Assembly: GCA_902760865.1 (NCBI GenBank)
Contig: CACWID010000025.1
Span: 1-42,385, forward strand
Length of the DNA: 42,385 nt
Direction: 5' to 3'
From: an uncultured Bacteroidales bacterium
Lineage (GTDB): Bacteria; Bacteroidota; Bacteroidia; Bacteroidales; Muribaculaceae
Shown: positions 1 through 9,787 of the stretch, piece by piece
Layout of the letters: each line of letters starts with the position of its first letter
Numbering within the stretch: the first letter of the stretch is position 1
The notes under the pieces: generated by a model
Seen by the model: the letters and a program-made list of their open reading frames with translations, nothing else
What the model was told of the DNA's origin: nothing
The model's database searches: none
Translations under genes and position numbers: made by a program

Positions 1-17
1 TCATTACCTTAACACAA

Positions 18-82
18 CAAAGGTAATGAAAGCCGTGCGGCGATGAAAGTTTATTCGTTAAACTTCCATCGCCGCAAAGTTA
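18..82 (-). promoter_or_regulatory. Two candidate promoters reading out of the left edge
   Basis: On the minus strand TAACTTTGC (74-82) and TACCTTTG (18-25) match the Bacteroidetes -7 box TAnnTTTG(C). No clear TTTG -33 element is seen for either. A long hairpin (about 39-77, arms GCGGCGATG and CATCGCCGC) lies between them, and a second inverted repeat (CATTACCTT/AAGGTAATG, 2-29) overlaps the leftmost box. They probably serve a gene beyond the window's left end. The box match is seen; the function is inferred. Confidence 0.35.
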
Positions 83-108
83 GGGTACTTATTGTCTTCT
101 TTTTAGTT

Positions 109-266
109 CTTAGCGCCTTAGCGTGAGGCAAAAGCAAGCGGATGCCATCAGAAAATTCAGACTATTCAGTTGTTTTAAAAAAATCTTAGCGTCTTAGCGC
201 CCTAGCGTGGGGCCAAGCAAGCGGATGCCATCAGAAAAATCAGACTATTCAGTTGTTTTAAAAAAA
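109..266. repeat. Tandem duplication of an ~80-bp intergenic unit
   Basis: Two adjacent copies (109-183 and 184-266) share the order CTTAGCG-rich block, AAGCAAGCGGATGCCATCAG, then ATTCAGTTGTTTTAAAAAAA. The CTAAGGCGCTAAG block (reverse complement) recurs at 29421-29450 and 33543-33570. The GGATGCCA block recurs as TGGCATCCGC in several other gaps. No coding potential is seen here. Confidence 0.75.
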
Positions 267-300
267 CTCCCTCAGGCGCCGTTCCCACGGAACCTGAGGG
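252..300 (-). terminator. Rho-independent terminator downstream of gyrB
   Basis: Read on the minus strand, a strong hairpin (CCCTCAGGTTCC arm with its partner GGAAC...CTGAGGG, 269-300, one asymmetric bulge) is followed by AGTTTTTTTAAAA. It lies about 245 bases past the gyrB stop. The intervening 301-544 holds three small hairpins (GTGGGG/CCCCAC near 332-349, CGGC/GCCG near 409-423, CCGTGC/GCACGG at 482-497) and no supported gene, so the gyrB transcript may carry a long structured 3' tail. Confidence 0.65.
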
Positions 301-544
301 ATAATGATGAAAACTATTAGTATATAGTCGTGGGGCATAACCCCCACGCAGCTAGAGTCTTTCTATATAACCCAAGGCTATGTCATAAATACGCCTTCGG
401 ATTTTTGCTCGGCCTGACAGCCGAAATATTATATAAAAATGTCGTCGTGTTTAATTTTTATATAAATCTTAGTTTAATCTCTCCGTGCGAAGCACGGACA
501 TTAAATACAGGTTTGAACCTTTAGGCGTCACTGCCTCAACAGAA

Positions 545-2557
<2,013 letters not shown>

Positions 2558-2583
2558 TCAAATAACGGGCGTCTAAAAACGTA

Positions 2584-2614
2584 CAAAATTACAAAAAAAC
2601 GCCCATCCAACAAT
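2584..2614 (-). promoter_or_regulatory. Probable gyrB promoter
   Basis: On the minus strand TAATTTTG (2584-2591) matches TAnnTTTG, with ATTG (2611-2614) 19 bp upstream as a near match to the TTTG -33 element. The gyrB start codon follows about 60 bases downstream. The rest of the 2525-2801 gap is AT-rich, with low-complexity CTAACTTCTAACT-type sequence near 2745-2780. Confidence 0.55.
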
Positions 2615-2788
2615 GATTTCAATCCTTAAAAAACCATAATTTCCAGTGATACTACATCCACATGCACAATCGCTCTCTCAAGCACGTTAACCCACTTCCC
2701 GACACACCTCCAACCATCCCACTTCCCATCCAAAAACCATAAAATGAACTTCTAACTCCAAACTCCTAACTTCTAACTAAAAAATCAC

Positions 2789-2797
2789 TACCTTTGC
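2789..2797 (+). promoter_or_regulatory. -7 box directly at the start of the methyltransferase gene
   Basis: TACCTTTGC is a perfect -7 box and ends only 4 bases before the ATG at 2802, which implies a leaderless or nearly leaderless mRNA. No TTTG -33 element is evident at the usual distance. The junction TTTGCGGCAATGAAAC is identical to that at nadK on the opposite strand. Confidence 0.6.
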
Positions 2798-2801
2798 GGC
2801 A

Positions 2802-4166
2802 ATGAAACTGCCTGATGGGTTTATAGAGCAACTGCGTGGGTTACTGCCTGACGAATGGCAGGAGCTGGCCACGGCCATCTCGTCCACCGAGCGCAGTGTC
2901 GCGGTGCGTGTCAATGCATTGCGAGGGGCCTCTGTGCCCGAGGGAACCCGGCGTGTACCTTGGTGTGGCCAAGGGTTTTATCTGGACGGCAGGCCGTCGT
3001 TCACGTTCGACACCGACTGGCACGCTGGCCGTTACTACGTCCAGGATGCATCGTCAATGTTCATCGGCCATGTCATCAGGCACTTTGTACAGGAGCCTGT
3101 GCGCTATCTTGACCTGTGTGCAGCTCCGGGCGGCAAGACCACAGCGGCACTGCAGGCCTTGCCGCAACGCTCGCTGGTGGTTGCCAACGAGATTGTGACA
3201 CCTCGGGCCCGCGTGCTTGCCGACAACATCATCCGCTGGGGCAATCCGCGATGTGTGGTGACAAGCAATGCTCCCAAGGACTTGGGACGGCTGACAGCCT
3301 TCTTCGACGTCATTGCCACCGATGTGCCGTGCAGCGGCGAGGGCATGATGCGCAAGGATGACGAGGCCGTCGCCCAATGGTCGCCGCAACTGGTCGAACA
3401 GTGTGCCCAGCGGCAGCGCGAAATCCTCACAGACGTCTGGCAGGCCTTGCGTCCCGGCGGCCTGCTCATCTACAGCACCTGCACCTACAATCGCCAGGAG
3501 AATGAGCAGATAGCCGACTTCATCGTCAATGAACTCGGCGCCACGTCGCTCGAGCTGCCCGTCGAGCCATCCTGGAACATCCATCCTGCCATCGGCAGCG
3601 ATTGCCACTGCTACCGCTTCATGCCTCACCGCGTGGATGGCGAGGGCCTGTTCATGGCTGCCTTCCGCAAGGAGGGAAACGCCCTTCGGCAAGAAGTCAG
3701 AATAAAGGAAAAATCGCCTAAAAAAGCCGATGAAACCGGCAAAAACTGGCTCGCTTGTCCCGATGATTACGTGGTAGAACAGCAGGGCGACCTGTCGATT
3801 GCCGTGCCTCAGGACATCCGTCGCGAGGTGACGGCACTCCGTGCCTCTTTGAACGTCTTGCATGCCGGCGTGGAACTGGCCACAGCCATGGGCCGCAAAA
3901 CGGTGCCACACCATGCCCTAGCGATGTCACTGGCAAGGGCCGAGGATGCCTTTCCTGTCGCCGAGGTGGATTATCCGACGGCCCTGCGCTACCTGCGCGG
4001 CGAGAGCATCACCGTTGACGGCCCGCGTGGCTATGTCCTCATCGCCCACCAAGGCGCCGTCCTCGGCTTCGCCAACAACCTGGGCAACCGGGCCAACAAC
4101 CTCTACCCCAAGCCCCTGCGTATCCTCAGCACCCATCTCCCCGACGAGAAACCCCACATATTGTAA
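2802..4166 (+). CDS. RsmF/YebU-like RNA cytosine-C5 methyltransferase
   Basis: A SAM-dependent NOL1/NOP2/Sun-family enzyme that methylates cytosine C5 in rRNA (or possibly tRNA). The Rossmann-fold motif I is APGGKTTAALQ near residue 110. The two family cysteines are in DVPCSGEGMMRK and YSTCTYNRQENEQ, which supply the catalytic and release cysteines. After about residue 290 comes the C-terminal extension typical of the RsmF group, ending in a PUA-like domain (LRYLRGESI...GPRGYVLIAHQG). The length, 454 residues, fits RsmF-type enzymes. The start is the ATG 4 bases after the -7 box. It is monocistronic and divergent from gyrB. The exact target base cannot be told from sequence. Confidence 0.9.
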   Translation: MKLPDGFIEQLRGLLPDEWQELATAISSTERSVAVRVNALRGASVPEGTRRVPWCGQGFYLDGRPSFTFDTDWHAGRYYVQDASSMFIGHVIRHFVQEPVRYLDLCAAPGGKTTAALQALPQRSLVVANEIVTPRARVLADNIIRWGNPRCVVTSNAPKDLGRLTAFFDVIATDVPCSGEGMMRKDDEAVAQWSPQLVEQCAQRQREILTDVWQALRPGGLLIYSTCTYNRQENEQIADFIVNELGATSLELPVEPSWNIHPAIGSDCHCYRFMPHRVDGEGLFMAAFRKEGNALRQEVRIKEKSPKKADETGKNWLACPDDYVVEQQGDLSIAVPQDIRREVTALRASLNVLHAGVELATAMGRKTVPHHALAMSLARAEDAFPVAEVDYPTALRYLRGESITVDGPRGYVLIAHQGAVLGFANNLGNRANNLYPKPLRILSTHLPDEKPHIL

Positions 4167-4220
4167 GAAGCGCCCACCCTGCTATGGATGAGCGCTCCTA
4201 TCACTAAATGAATCAGCTAT

Positions 4221-4502
4221 TTATAGATTTAAGTAGCTCTTTAAGGCTTCGACGTATTCCTCGAAGGCTTTGCGGCCTTGTTCGGTAACCTGGCAGGTGG
4301 TGCGCGTCTTCTTGCCGACAAAGCCCTTGGTGACGGTGATGTAACCGGCGCTGGATAGTTTGTCGAGCTGCACGCTCAGATTCCCCGCGGTGGACTCGGT
4401 CTGCTCCTTGAGGTAGACAAAGTCGGCCTCGTCCACGTTCATCAGGATGGACATCACCGCCAGCCGCAGCTGGGAGTGAAGGATGGGATCAAGCTCTTTC
4501 AT
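4221..4502 (-). CDS. Winged-helix regulator (HTH_34-like)
   Basis: A 93-residue one-domain winged-helix DNA-binding protein. The helix-turn-helix is around residues 20-60 (MNVDEADFVYLKEQTESTAG, then NLSVQLDKLSSAGYI), followed by the basic wing GFVGKKTRTTCQVT and a C-terminal helix likely used for dimerisation. The family (MarR/ArsR-related HTH_34) usually sits beside a membrane protein gene. Here its ATG overlaps the stop of the upstream membrane protein gene by 4 bases (ATGA), which suggests translational coupling. I infer that it controls its own operon through the palindromes at 5158-5174 and 5242-5258. The ligand or signal is unknown. Confidence 0.85.
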   Translation of the reverse strand: MKELDPILHSQLRLAVMSILMNVDEADFVYLKEQTESTAGNLSVQLDKLSSAGYITVTKGFVGKKTRTTCQVTEQGRKAFEEYVEALKSYLNL

Positions 4503-5125
4503 CGCTGCAGGCGGGCTTTACGGTTAATGATGTGACCCGGGATGATCATCATGCAGATGAAGGCAATGATGAACAGAGGCAGAATCAGGTCGGCATACAA
4601 GGGAACCTCGGCGGCAATGCAGCAGACGATGAAGATGCCGCACGTCAGGCCGATTGCGCCGCCAATCACCAGCGACTTCTCCCTGATGACAATGCCTTGG
4701 GCCATCTCGGCCATCGGCACGATAATGAGCGCGAAGGCAAACATCATCTTCCAGGCATCGTAGCCCTTGAGCAGGCTGAATCCCAGGCAGAACAGTGTCG
4801 CAACGAAGGCCGATATACCTACAATGGTCCAAATCTGTGATGTGAGCTTGTCAGAATAACTCTTCACGCCAGATTTAACCCGTTGCTTCTTGTCCATGAT
4901 GGGGGTGAGGATGCCGCCGATAACCCCGATGGCGAACCACAGCCAGTTCCATAACGGATTGTGGGTCTTCGTTAACAGGATCCATACCAGGGCGGCCACT
5001 ACTACCGACAGGTAACCCCACATCAACATGATGTTGCCGTCGCCCACATAGCGCTCACGGGTGCGCTTAATCATCGCGGTAATCAGTTCGAGACTTTCTT
5101 TCTCGGTCATTTTCTTCTCTTCCAT
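4499..5125 (-). CDS. Multi-pass inner-membrane protein paired with the regulator
   Basis: A 208-residue hypothetical membrane protein. A charged N-terminus (MEEKKMTEKESLELITAMIK) is followed by about six hydrophobic helices, for example MLMWGYLSVVVAALVWILL, WLWFAIGVIGGILTP, IWTIVGISAFVATLF and LILPLFIIAFICMMIIPG. The tail is basic (NRKARLQR). I chose the ATG at 5125: upstream in-frame codons to 5200 would add a basic, Phe-rich stretch overlapping the candidate operator, and transcription likely starts near 5222. An alternative start is the Met at 5110. It is the first gene of a two-gene operon with the winged-helix regulator. No enzymatic motif is visible. It may act as a sensor or sequestering partner of the regulator, which is inference. 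Confidence 0.8.
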   Translation of the reverse strand: MEEKKMTEKESLELITAMIKRTRERYVGDGNIMLMWGYLSVVVAALVWILLTKTHNPLWNWLWFAIGVIGGILTPIMDKKQRVKSGVKSYSDKLTSQIWTIVGISAFVATLFCLGFSLLKGYDAWKMMFAFALIIVPMAEMAQGIVIREKSLVIGGAIGLTCGIFIVCCIAAEVPLYADLILPLFIIAFICMMIIPGHIINRKARLQR

Positions 5126-5157
5126 AACTTGAATTGTTTTTGATTTGGCTATAAAGC

Positions 5158-5174
5158 GGTTTAAAAAATAAACT
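5158..5174. promoter_or_regulatory. Second operator-like half palindrome
   Basis: GGTTTAAAAAATAAACT is an imperfect copy of the promoter palindrome, within the longer direct repeat ATAAAGCGGTTTA (5151-5163 and 5235-5247). The two sites are 84 bp apart, about eight helical turns, which would place bound dimers on the same DNA face. It lies in the leader between the likely transcription start and the membrane-protein ATG. Confidence 0.5.
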
Positions 5175-5228
5175 AAAACTCTCCGAAAAAAGAACAGCAC
5201 TCGCGAATTACCGTTCTTATTTCACGCT

Positions 5229-5261
5229 GCAAAGATAAAGCGGTTTATAATATAAACCAAA
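5229..5261 (-). promoter_or_regulatory. Promoter with embedded palindromic operator
   Basis: On the minus strand TTTG (5258-5261), a 20-bp spacer and TATCTTTGC (5229-5237) form a textbook Bacteroidetes promoter. The spacer holds the perfect palindrome GGTTTATAATATAAACC (5242-5258), so a bound dimer would block RNA polymerase. Autorepression by the operon's winged-helix protein is the likely reading. Confidence 0.7.
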
Positions 5262-5341
5262 TTTTAGTCCAATATTTAACCTTCTTTAACATAACTGCGT
5301 CAACAAGGCTGATTATCCACCCAACGAATCACATCTTATAT

Positions 5342-5414
5342 GTAGGGCCTCGCCTTGGCGTGGCCGCCGTAGAGGCATGTTCAGGGTACCGGCCACGCCA
5401 AGGCGAGGCCCTAC
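5342..5414. repeat. Inverted pair of a 25-bp GC-rich intergenic repeat
   Basis: GTAGGGCCTCGCCTTGGCG... (5342-5366) and its exact reverse complement (5390-5414) flank a 23-base spacer and can form a very stable cruciform or hairpin. A third copy lies at 15905-15929. It is probably a REP-like extragenic palindrome. It does not look like the metG terminator, which lies closer to that gene. Confidence 0.8.
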
Positions 5415-5444
5415 GTCCCTAACGGGACTTTTCGTGGATGCCAA

Positions 5445-5482
5445 TAATAAAAGCTAGTGGCCAGAGAATTCTCTAGCCACTA
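5445..5482 (-). terminator. Rho-independent terminator of metG
   Basis: TAGTGGC...GCCACTA (5455-5482) is a near-perfect 28-base palindrome. On the minus strand it is followed by GCTTTTATTATT, as expected for intrinsic termination about 45 bases past the metG stop. A second hairpin (TTCAAGCGG/CCGCTTGAA, 5500-5523) directly follows the stop codon. Confidence 0.7.
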
Positions 5483-5525
5483 AACTCTAAACCCTAAACT
5501 TCAAGCGGCATGGACCGCTTGAATA

Positions 5526-7598
5526 TTACCCTACCTGGCAGCCGGGCTTGACGGGGCCGGTCGGGCCGATGACGACGAGGCGTCCGCCGGCGTCCTCGGC
5601 GCTGAGAATCATGCCCTGGCTCTCGATGCCCTTGAGTTTGCGAGGGGGGAAATTGGCGATGAAGCACACCTGCTTGCCCACTAGTTCCTCGGGCTCATAC
5701 CACTTGGCGATGCCGCTGATGATGGTGCGTCCTGCCATACCGTCGTCGATGGTGAACTTCAACAGCTTGTCGGCCTTCTTCACCTTCTCGCACGCCAGGA
5801 CGGTGCCCACACGGATGTCGAGCTTGGCAAAGTCGTCGATGGTGCATGATGTGGTGACGGGCTTGGGCTTGAAGTTGTTGACGATGTTCTCCTGCTTGAT
5901 GCGCTCCAGGCGGTCGATCTGGGCTTGGATGACGTCGTCCTCGATTTTCTCGAACAACAGCACGGGCTGCTCCAGTTGGCGGCCGGCGGGCAGGATGTCG
6001 ATGCTGCCCAAGCGGTCCCACTCGACGCGCTCCATACCGATCATGCTGCGCAGCTTGGCGGCACTGAAGGGCAGGAACGGCTCAAAGGCGATGGAGAGGT
6101 TGGCGGTAATCTGCAGCGCCACGTTCATGATGGTCTGCACGCGGGCCATGTCGGTCTTGGCGAGTTTCCAGGGCTCGGTATCGGCGAGGTACTTGTTGCC
6201 GATGCGGGCCAGGTCCATAGCATCCTTCAGAGCCTCGCGGAAGTGGAAGTGCTCGATGTGGTCGCTCAGGACGGTCTTCACGTTCTTGAACTCCTCGATG
6301 GCGTCGCGGTCCACGTCGGTCAACTCGCCGGCCTCGGGCACGATGCCTTCACAGAACTTGTGGGTCAGCACCAGGGCACGGTTGACAAAGTTGCCCAGGA
6401 TAGCCACCAGCTCGTTGTTGTTATTGGCCTGGAAACCCTTCCAGGTGAAGTCGTTGTCTTTGGTCTCGGGGGCATTGGCGGTGAGGACATAGCGCAGCAC
6501 GTCCTGCTTGCCGGGGAAGTCCTGCAAGTACTCATGCAGCCAGACGGCCCAGTTGCGGCTGGTTGAGATCTTGTCGCCCTCGAGATTCAGGAACTCGTTG
6601 GCAGGCACATTGTCGGGCATTACATAGTCGCCGTGGGCCTTCATCATCGTCGGGAAGATGATGCAGTGGAACACGATGTTGTCCTTGCCGATGAAGTGGA
6701 TCAGGCGGGTGTCCTCCTGCTGCCACCACTGCTGCCACGTGCCCCAGCGCTCGGGCTGTGCGTCACACAGCTCCTTGGTGTTGCTCACGTAGCCAATGGG
6801 CGCGTCAAACCACACATAGAGTACCTTGCCCTCGGCACCCTCGACGGGCACGGGGATACCCCAGTCCAGGTCGCGCGTCATGGCGCGGGGCTGCAGCCCG
6901 TTGTCGAGCCAGGACTTGCACTGGCCATAGACGTTGGGGCGCCACTCCTTGTGACCCTCGAGGATCCACTCCTTCAACCAGCCCTCATACTCGTTGAGGG
7001 GTAGGAACCAGTTGGTAGTGTCCTTGAGGACGAGGGGATGATCGCTGTCCTTGGCATGCGGGTTGATGAGCTCGGTGGGGTCCAGGTCGCGACCGCAGCC
7101 GTCCTCACACTGGTTGCCCTTGGCTGCCGGATGGTGGCAATAGGGGCATTCGCCCTCGACGTCGCGGTCGGTCAGGAACTTGCCGTCCTGCTCGTCATAG
7201 AACTGCTTGGTCACCTTCTCGATGAGCTTGCCCTCGTCATAGAGCTTGCGGAAAAACTCAGCAGCAAACTGGTGATGCGTCTTGCTGGTCGTGCGGCTGT
7301 AGATGTCGTAGGATATGCCTAACTCTTCAAACGAGTCCTTGATGATCGCGTGGTAGCGGTCAACGACCTGCTGGGGGGTGATACCCTCCTTGCGGGCACG
7401 CTGCGTCACGGGCACGCCGTGCTCGTCGCTACCGCCGACGAACAACACGTTCTCGCCCTTCAGGCGCAGGTAACGCACATAGATGTCGGCAGGCACATAC
7501 ACGCCAGCCAGATGGCCAATGTGGACGGGTCCGTTAGCATAGGGCAACGCCGTGGTCACCAGCGTCCGCGCAAATTTCTTCTCATTCTCCATTGTCAT
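5526..7598 (-). CDS. metG: Methionyl-tRNA synthetase
   Basis: This class I aminoacyl-tRNA synthetase charges tRNA-Met in the cytoplasm. In the 690 residues, the HIGH signature appears as HIGHLAG (about residue 22) after ALPYANGP. The zinc-knuckle insertion has CPYCHH and [10 protein letters not shown]. The KMSKS-loop equivalent is KISTSR. The anticodon-binding helices follow, and the last ~110 residues are an appended OB-fold tRNA-binding domain ([12 protein letters not shown]...GTI-like end). This is the long dimeric MetRS form. The start could be the Met at 7598 or the one two codons later. The TACCTTTGC box at 7629-7637 leaves a 30-base leader. Confidence 0.97.
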   Translation of the reverse strand: MTMENEKKFARTLVTTALPYANGPVHIGHLAGVYVPADIYVRYLRLKGENVLFVGGSDEHGVPVTQRARKEGITPQQVVDRYHAIIKDSFEELGISYDIYSRTTSKTHHQFAAEFFRKLYDEGKLIEKVTKQFYDEQDGKFLTDRDVEGECPYCHHPAAKGNQCEDGCGRDLDPTELINPHAKDSDHPLVLKDTTNWFLPLNEYEGWLKEWILEGHKEWRPNVYGQCKSWLDNGLQPRAMTRDLDWGIPVPVEGAEGKVLYVWFDAPIGYVSNTKELCDAQPERWGTWQQWWQQEDTRLIHFIGKDNIVFHCIIFPTMMKAHGDYVMPDNVPANEFLNLEGDKISTSRNWAVWLHEYLQDFPGKQDVLRYVLTANAPETKDNDFTWKGFQANNNNELVAILGNFVNRALVLTHKFCEGIVPEAGELTDVDRDAIEEFKNVKTVLSDHIEHFHFREALKDAMDLARIGNKYLADTEPWKLAKTDMARVQTIMNVALQITANLSIAFEPFLPFSAAKLRSMIGMERVEWDRLGSIDILPAGRQLEQPVLLFEKIEDDVIQAQIDRLERIKQENIVNNFKPKPVTTSCTIDDFAKLDIRVGTVLACEKVKKADKLLKFTIDDGMAGRTIISGIAKWYEPEELVGKQVCFIANFPPRKLKGIESQGMILSAEDAGGRLVVIGPTGPVKPGCQVG

Positions 7599-7628
7599 AT
7601 AATCATTTAGTTAGGTTCATTTGAAGGT

Positions 7629-7637
7629 GCAAAGGTA
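7629..7637 (-). promoter_or_regulatory. metG -7 promoter box
   Basis: TACCTTTGC on the minus strand is a perfect -7 box about 30 bases upstream of the metG start. No TTTG is found at the usual -33 spacing. The sequence just upstream is low-complexity TAGTCCCTAGTCCCTAG-type DNA (7651-7678). Confidence 0.55.
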
Positions 7638-7679
7638 CGAAAAAGTTTTTAGTCCTTAGTCCCTAGTCCCTAGTTTTTG

Positions 7680-8052
7680 TCGTTAGGCTATTGTATGTGA
7701 GATCAACGGACATCTTGAAGGGATTGAATGCGCGTCATCCGCATCAGTCCCGAAAAGTGGGGGCGGAAGCGTTAAAAGCTAAGACGCCTACTCGTAACAG
7801 GGCACAGAAACAGCGGTTTACATGCCCTGCTCATGTCAAAAAGCAGGGAAGAAGAATCACCCAAAAAACAGATATTTTAGAAATCCTATAATAGAAAATC
7901 TATAAAAAATTTAGGATAACAGATAAAGCGTTGATATATTTGGAGTTGCAAATGTAGAGACGCAAAATTTTGCGTCTCTAGGGTAGGTTTATTGTAACGC
8001 CTTGCGATGGGAGACGCAAGATTTTGCGTCTCTACATGGGTAGGGTGAAAAA
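7680..8052. other. Gene-free stretch with alternative hairpins and palindromes
   Basis: No convincing gene is seen between the metG promoter and the terminator at 8053. A 67-codon open frame at 7691-7891 has no family resemblance. Around 7798-7846 the segment TGCCCTGC can pair either with the upstream CAGGGCA or with the downstream GCAGGG, so two hairpins exclude each other. That arrangement occurs in regulatory RNAs, but no promoter is evident. The palindromes at 7955-7980 and 8011-8032 are listed separately. Confidence 0.3.
7955..8032. repeat. Two GAGACGCAA/TTGCGTCTC palindromes
   Basis: The first (7955-7980) is a perfect 26-base palindrome with arms TAGAGACGCAAAA. The second (8011-8032) is 22 bases with one mismatch at the centre. 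Two further copies of this family lie inside the anti-sigma-like gene at 23772-23793 and 23841-23862. It is a REP-like element. Confidence 0.85.
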
Positions 8053-8098
8053 ACAACTGAATCATCTGAGAACTCTGGGATTCAGATGATTCAGTTGT
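8044..8098 (-). terminator. Strong rho-independent terminator
   Basis: A perfect 17-bp stem (8053-8069 with 8082-8098, 12-base loop) is followed on the minus strand by TTTTTTCACCC. It probably ends the transcript of the aminopeptidase gene about 180 bases upstream. The arm ACAACTGAAT...TCTGA resembles part of the repeat at 150-180 and 235-260. Confidence 0.75.
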
Positions 8099-8137
8099 TG
8101 TAAATCACGTTACAAGCGGGATGGTCTTGTATTTATC

Positions 8138-8279
8138 GCGAATTCGACGAAAATAAGTTGCTGATATTCAATCCTTCCCCTAGACAGGGAAGGTGCCCGT
8201 CAGAGCGAAGGAGTATGATTCACTCTCAAAGCATTTCCTCTTGGAGTATCTACGCCCCCTGGAGTTTGAGAGGGAGTTA
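8138..8279. repeat. Diverged, truncated copy of the 24.9-kb structured repeat
   Basis: This stretch aligns along its length with 24868-25024: ATAAGTTGCTGATATTCAAT, a CCTTCCC/GGGAAGG hairpin (8173-8193), GGAGTATGATTCAC and the ending GAGGGAGTTAG. The hairpin shows a compensatory change against the other copy (CCTCCCC/GGGGAGG). The right terminal inverted repeat is missing, and the copy runs into the stop codon of the aminopeptidase gene. Confidence 0.7.
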
Positions 8280-9674
8280 GCCAGCCATGAAGTCTTCGAC
8301 GTCGTGGGGGTGGTAGGGGATGCGCTTCTCGCCGAGGAAGCGGCAGCCGTTGGCGGTGATGAGGATGTCGTCCTCGATGCGTATGCCGCCGAAGTCCTTG
8401 TAGGTCTCGAGCATGTCGAAGTTGAGGAACTCGGCACAATGTCCGCTGGCACGCCAGTCATCGATGAGTGCGGGAATGAAGTAGATGCCCGGTTCGTCGG
8501 TCACTACGAAGCCTTCCTGGAGACGGCGTCCCATGCGCAGGCAGTTGGTGCCGAACTGATCCAGGTTGGGACGTGTCTCCTCGTCGAAGCCGACGTAGAT
8601 CTGTCCCAGACCTTCCATGTCATGCACGTCCATACCCATCATGTGGCCCAGTCCGTGAGGCAGGAACATGGCGTGTGCGCCGGCGGCAACGGCCTCGTCC
8701 ACGTCGCCCTTCATGAGTCCGAGCTCCTTGAGTCGCTCGGTCATGCGGCGGCAGACGGCCATGTGCACGTCCATATACTTCATGCCGGGCTTGGAGATGT
8801 CGAGCGCCAGGTCGTGGCACTCCTCGACGATGCGGTAGATGTCGAGCTGTCGCTGGTCATACTTGCCGGTGACGGGCATGGTGCGGGTGTTGTCGCTGCA
8901 GTAGAACTCCATCGTCTCGGCGCCGCAGTCGCACAGGGCGAGGCGTCCGGCCTCGAGGGGAGCCATCGAGGGGTTGCCGTGCATGATCTCGCCGTGTTGC
9001 GAGAAGATGGTGGCAAAGCTGACCTTGGCTCCGTAGCTCTCGGCAATGCCGTCGATCTGTCCACCGATGTACTTCTCGGTCACGCCGGGCTTGATGAGGC
9101 GCATGGCGGTGGTGTGCATCATGTAGCCCACCTCGGCAGCGCGCTCGAGTTCGGCGATTTCCTCAGCCGTCTTGACCGAGCGCATGTTGATGACCGCCAT
9201 GCGCAGGTCGTGTGAGCAGGCCTCGCCCTGCTTGGCGGGGTGGATGCCCAGCAGGTCCATAATCTGTATCTTGGTGTCGTGGCGGTAAGGGGGCAGGAAG
9301 TGGATGCGGCGGCCCTTGGCCCTGGCCTCGTCACAGATGACCTGCAGCTGCTTCATCGGGGCGCTGTTCTTGACGCCGACCTGTGCTGCCATGTCGGCCA
9401 CGCTGTCGACCGAGCCATACCAGACGATGTCCTCGATGTCGATGTCGTCACCCACGAGGGTCTCGACGTTGTTGTCCACATCGATGACACCCACCAGGCC
9501 GTCGCGCTGCTGACCGAAGTAGTAGAGGAACGACGAGTCCTGACGGAAAGGATAATAGGCATTAGCCGGATAGTTGCACGGCGACTCATTGTTGCCGAAG
9601 AGCAAGATCACGCCATCGCCGACAAGCTTCTTCAACTCGTCGCGACGATTGATGTAAGTCTGTTTGCTGAACAT
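8277..9674 (-). CDS. pepP: Xaa-Pro aminopeptidase (M24B)
   Basis: A cytoplasmic dinuclear metalloprotease that removes an N-terminal residue before proline. The 465-residue protein has an N-terminal AMP_N domain (MFSKQTYINRRDELKKLVGD) and a C-terminal pita-bread catalytic domain. The five metal ligands are visible: Asp in DCGAE, Asp in SDNTRTMPV, His in LPHGLGHMMGMDVHD, Glu in TDEPGIYF and Glu in GIRIEDD. The stop codon overlaps the end of a structured repeat. The upstream gap (9675-9787) holds low-complexity GGCTAACAGCTAAA repeats and no recognisable promoter, so transcription may come from the dusB/GIN unit or from an unrecognised site. Confidence 0.92.
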   Translation of the reverse strand: MFSKQTYINRRDELKKLVGDGVILLFGNNESPCNYPANAYYPFRQDSSFLYYFGQQRDGLVGVIDVDNNVETLVGDDIDIEDIVWYGSVDSVADMAAQVGVKNSAPMKQLQVICDEARAKGRRIHFLPPYRHDTKIQIMDLLGIHPAKQGEACSHDLRMAVINMRSVKTAEEIAELERAAEVGYMMHTTAMRLIKPGVTEKYIGGQIDGIAESYGAKVSFATIFSQHGEIMHGNPSMAPLEAGRLALCDCGAETMEFYCSDNTRTMPVTGKYDQRQLDIYRIVEECHDLALDISKPGMKYMDVHMAVCRRMTERLKELGLMKGDVDEAVAAGAHAMFLPHGLGHMMGMDVHDMEGLGQIYVGFDEETRPNLDQFGTNCLRMGRRLQEGFVVTDEPGIYFIPALIDDWRASGHCAEFLNFDMLETYKDFGGIRIEDDILITANGCRFLGEKRIPYHPHDVEDFMAG

Positions 9675-9707
9675 AATAAATTTAGTTTTAAGATGATATT
9701 TTAGTTT

Positions 9708-9787
9708 CTAGTTTTTAGTTTCTAGTTCTCGGAGTTGCTAACGGCTAACAGCTAAAGGCTAAAGGCTAACAGCTAAAGGCTAACACC
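9708..9787. repeat. Low-complexity CTAA-type tandem repeats
   Basis: TAGTTTCTAGTTTTTAGTTT (about 9703-9725) is followed by several copies of GGCTAACAGCTAAA (about 9739-9786). Similar degenerate TAG/TAA-rich sequence lies near 2745-2780, 5477-5495, 7651-7678 and 26004-26026. At the last site it supplies the final codons and stop of the HAD phosphatase gene. Confidence 0.6.

Noticed and set aside
330-524. 64-codon frame downstream of gyrB
   Set aside because: No conserved features, and it lies in a region of hairpins that is better read as the 3' tail of the gyrB transcript.
301-544. Possible tRNA or other stable RNA after gyrB
   Set aside because: Several hairpins exist but no cloverleaf, T-loop sequence or known RNA motif could be found.
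5311-5319. Single DnaA-box-like word (TTATCCACC)
   Set aside because: It is isolated, lies next to a REP-like repeat and is expected by chance in this much sequence.
7691-7891. 67-codon frame between metG and the aminopeptidase
   Set aside because: Basic, low-complexity product with no homologous motif and no promoter or start context.
8193-9215. 340-codon plus-strand frame opposite the aminopeptidase
   Set aside because: Antisense shadow with no start context or domain; the opposite strand has all metal ligands of an M24B peptidase.
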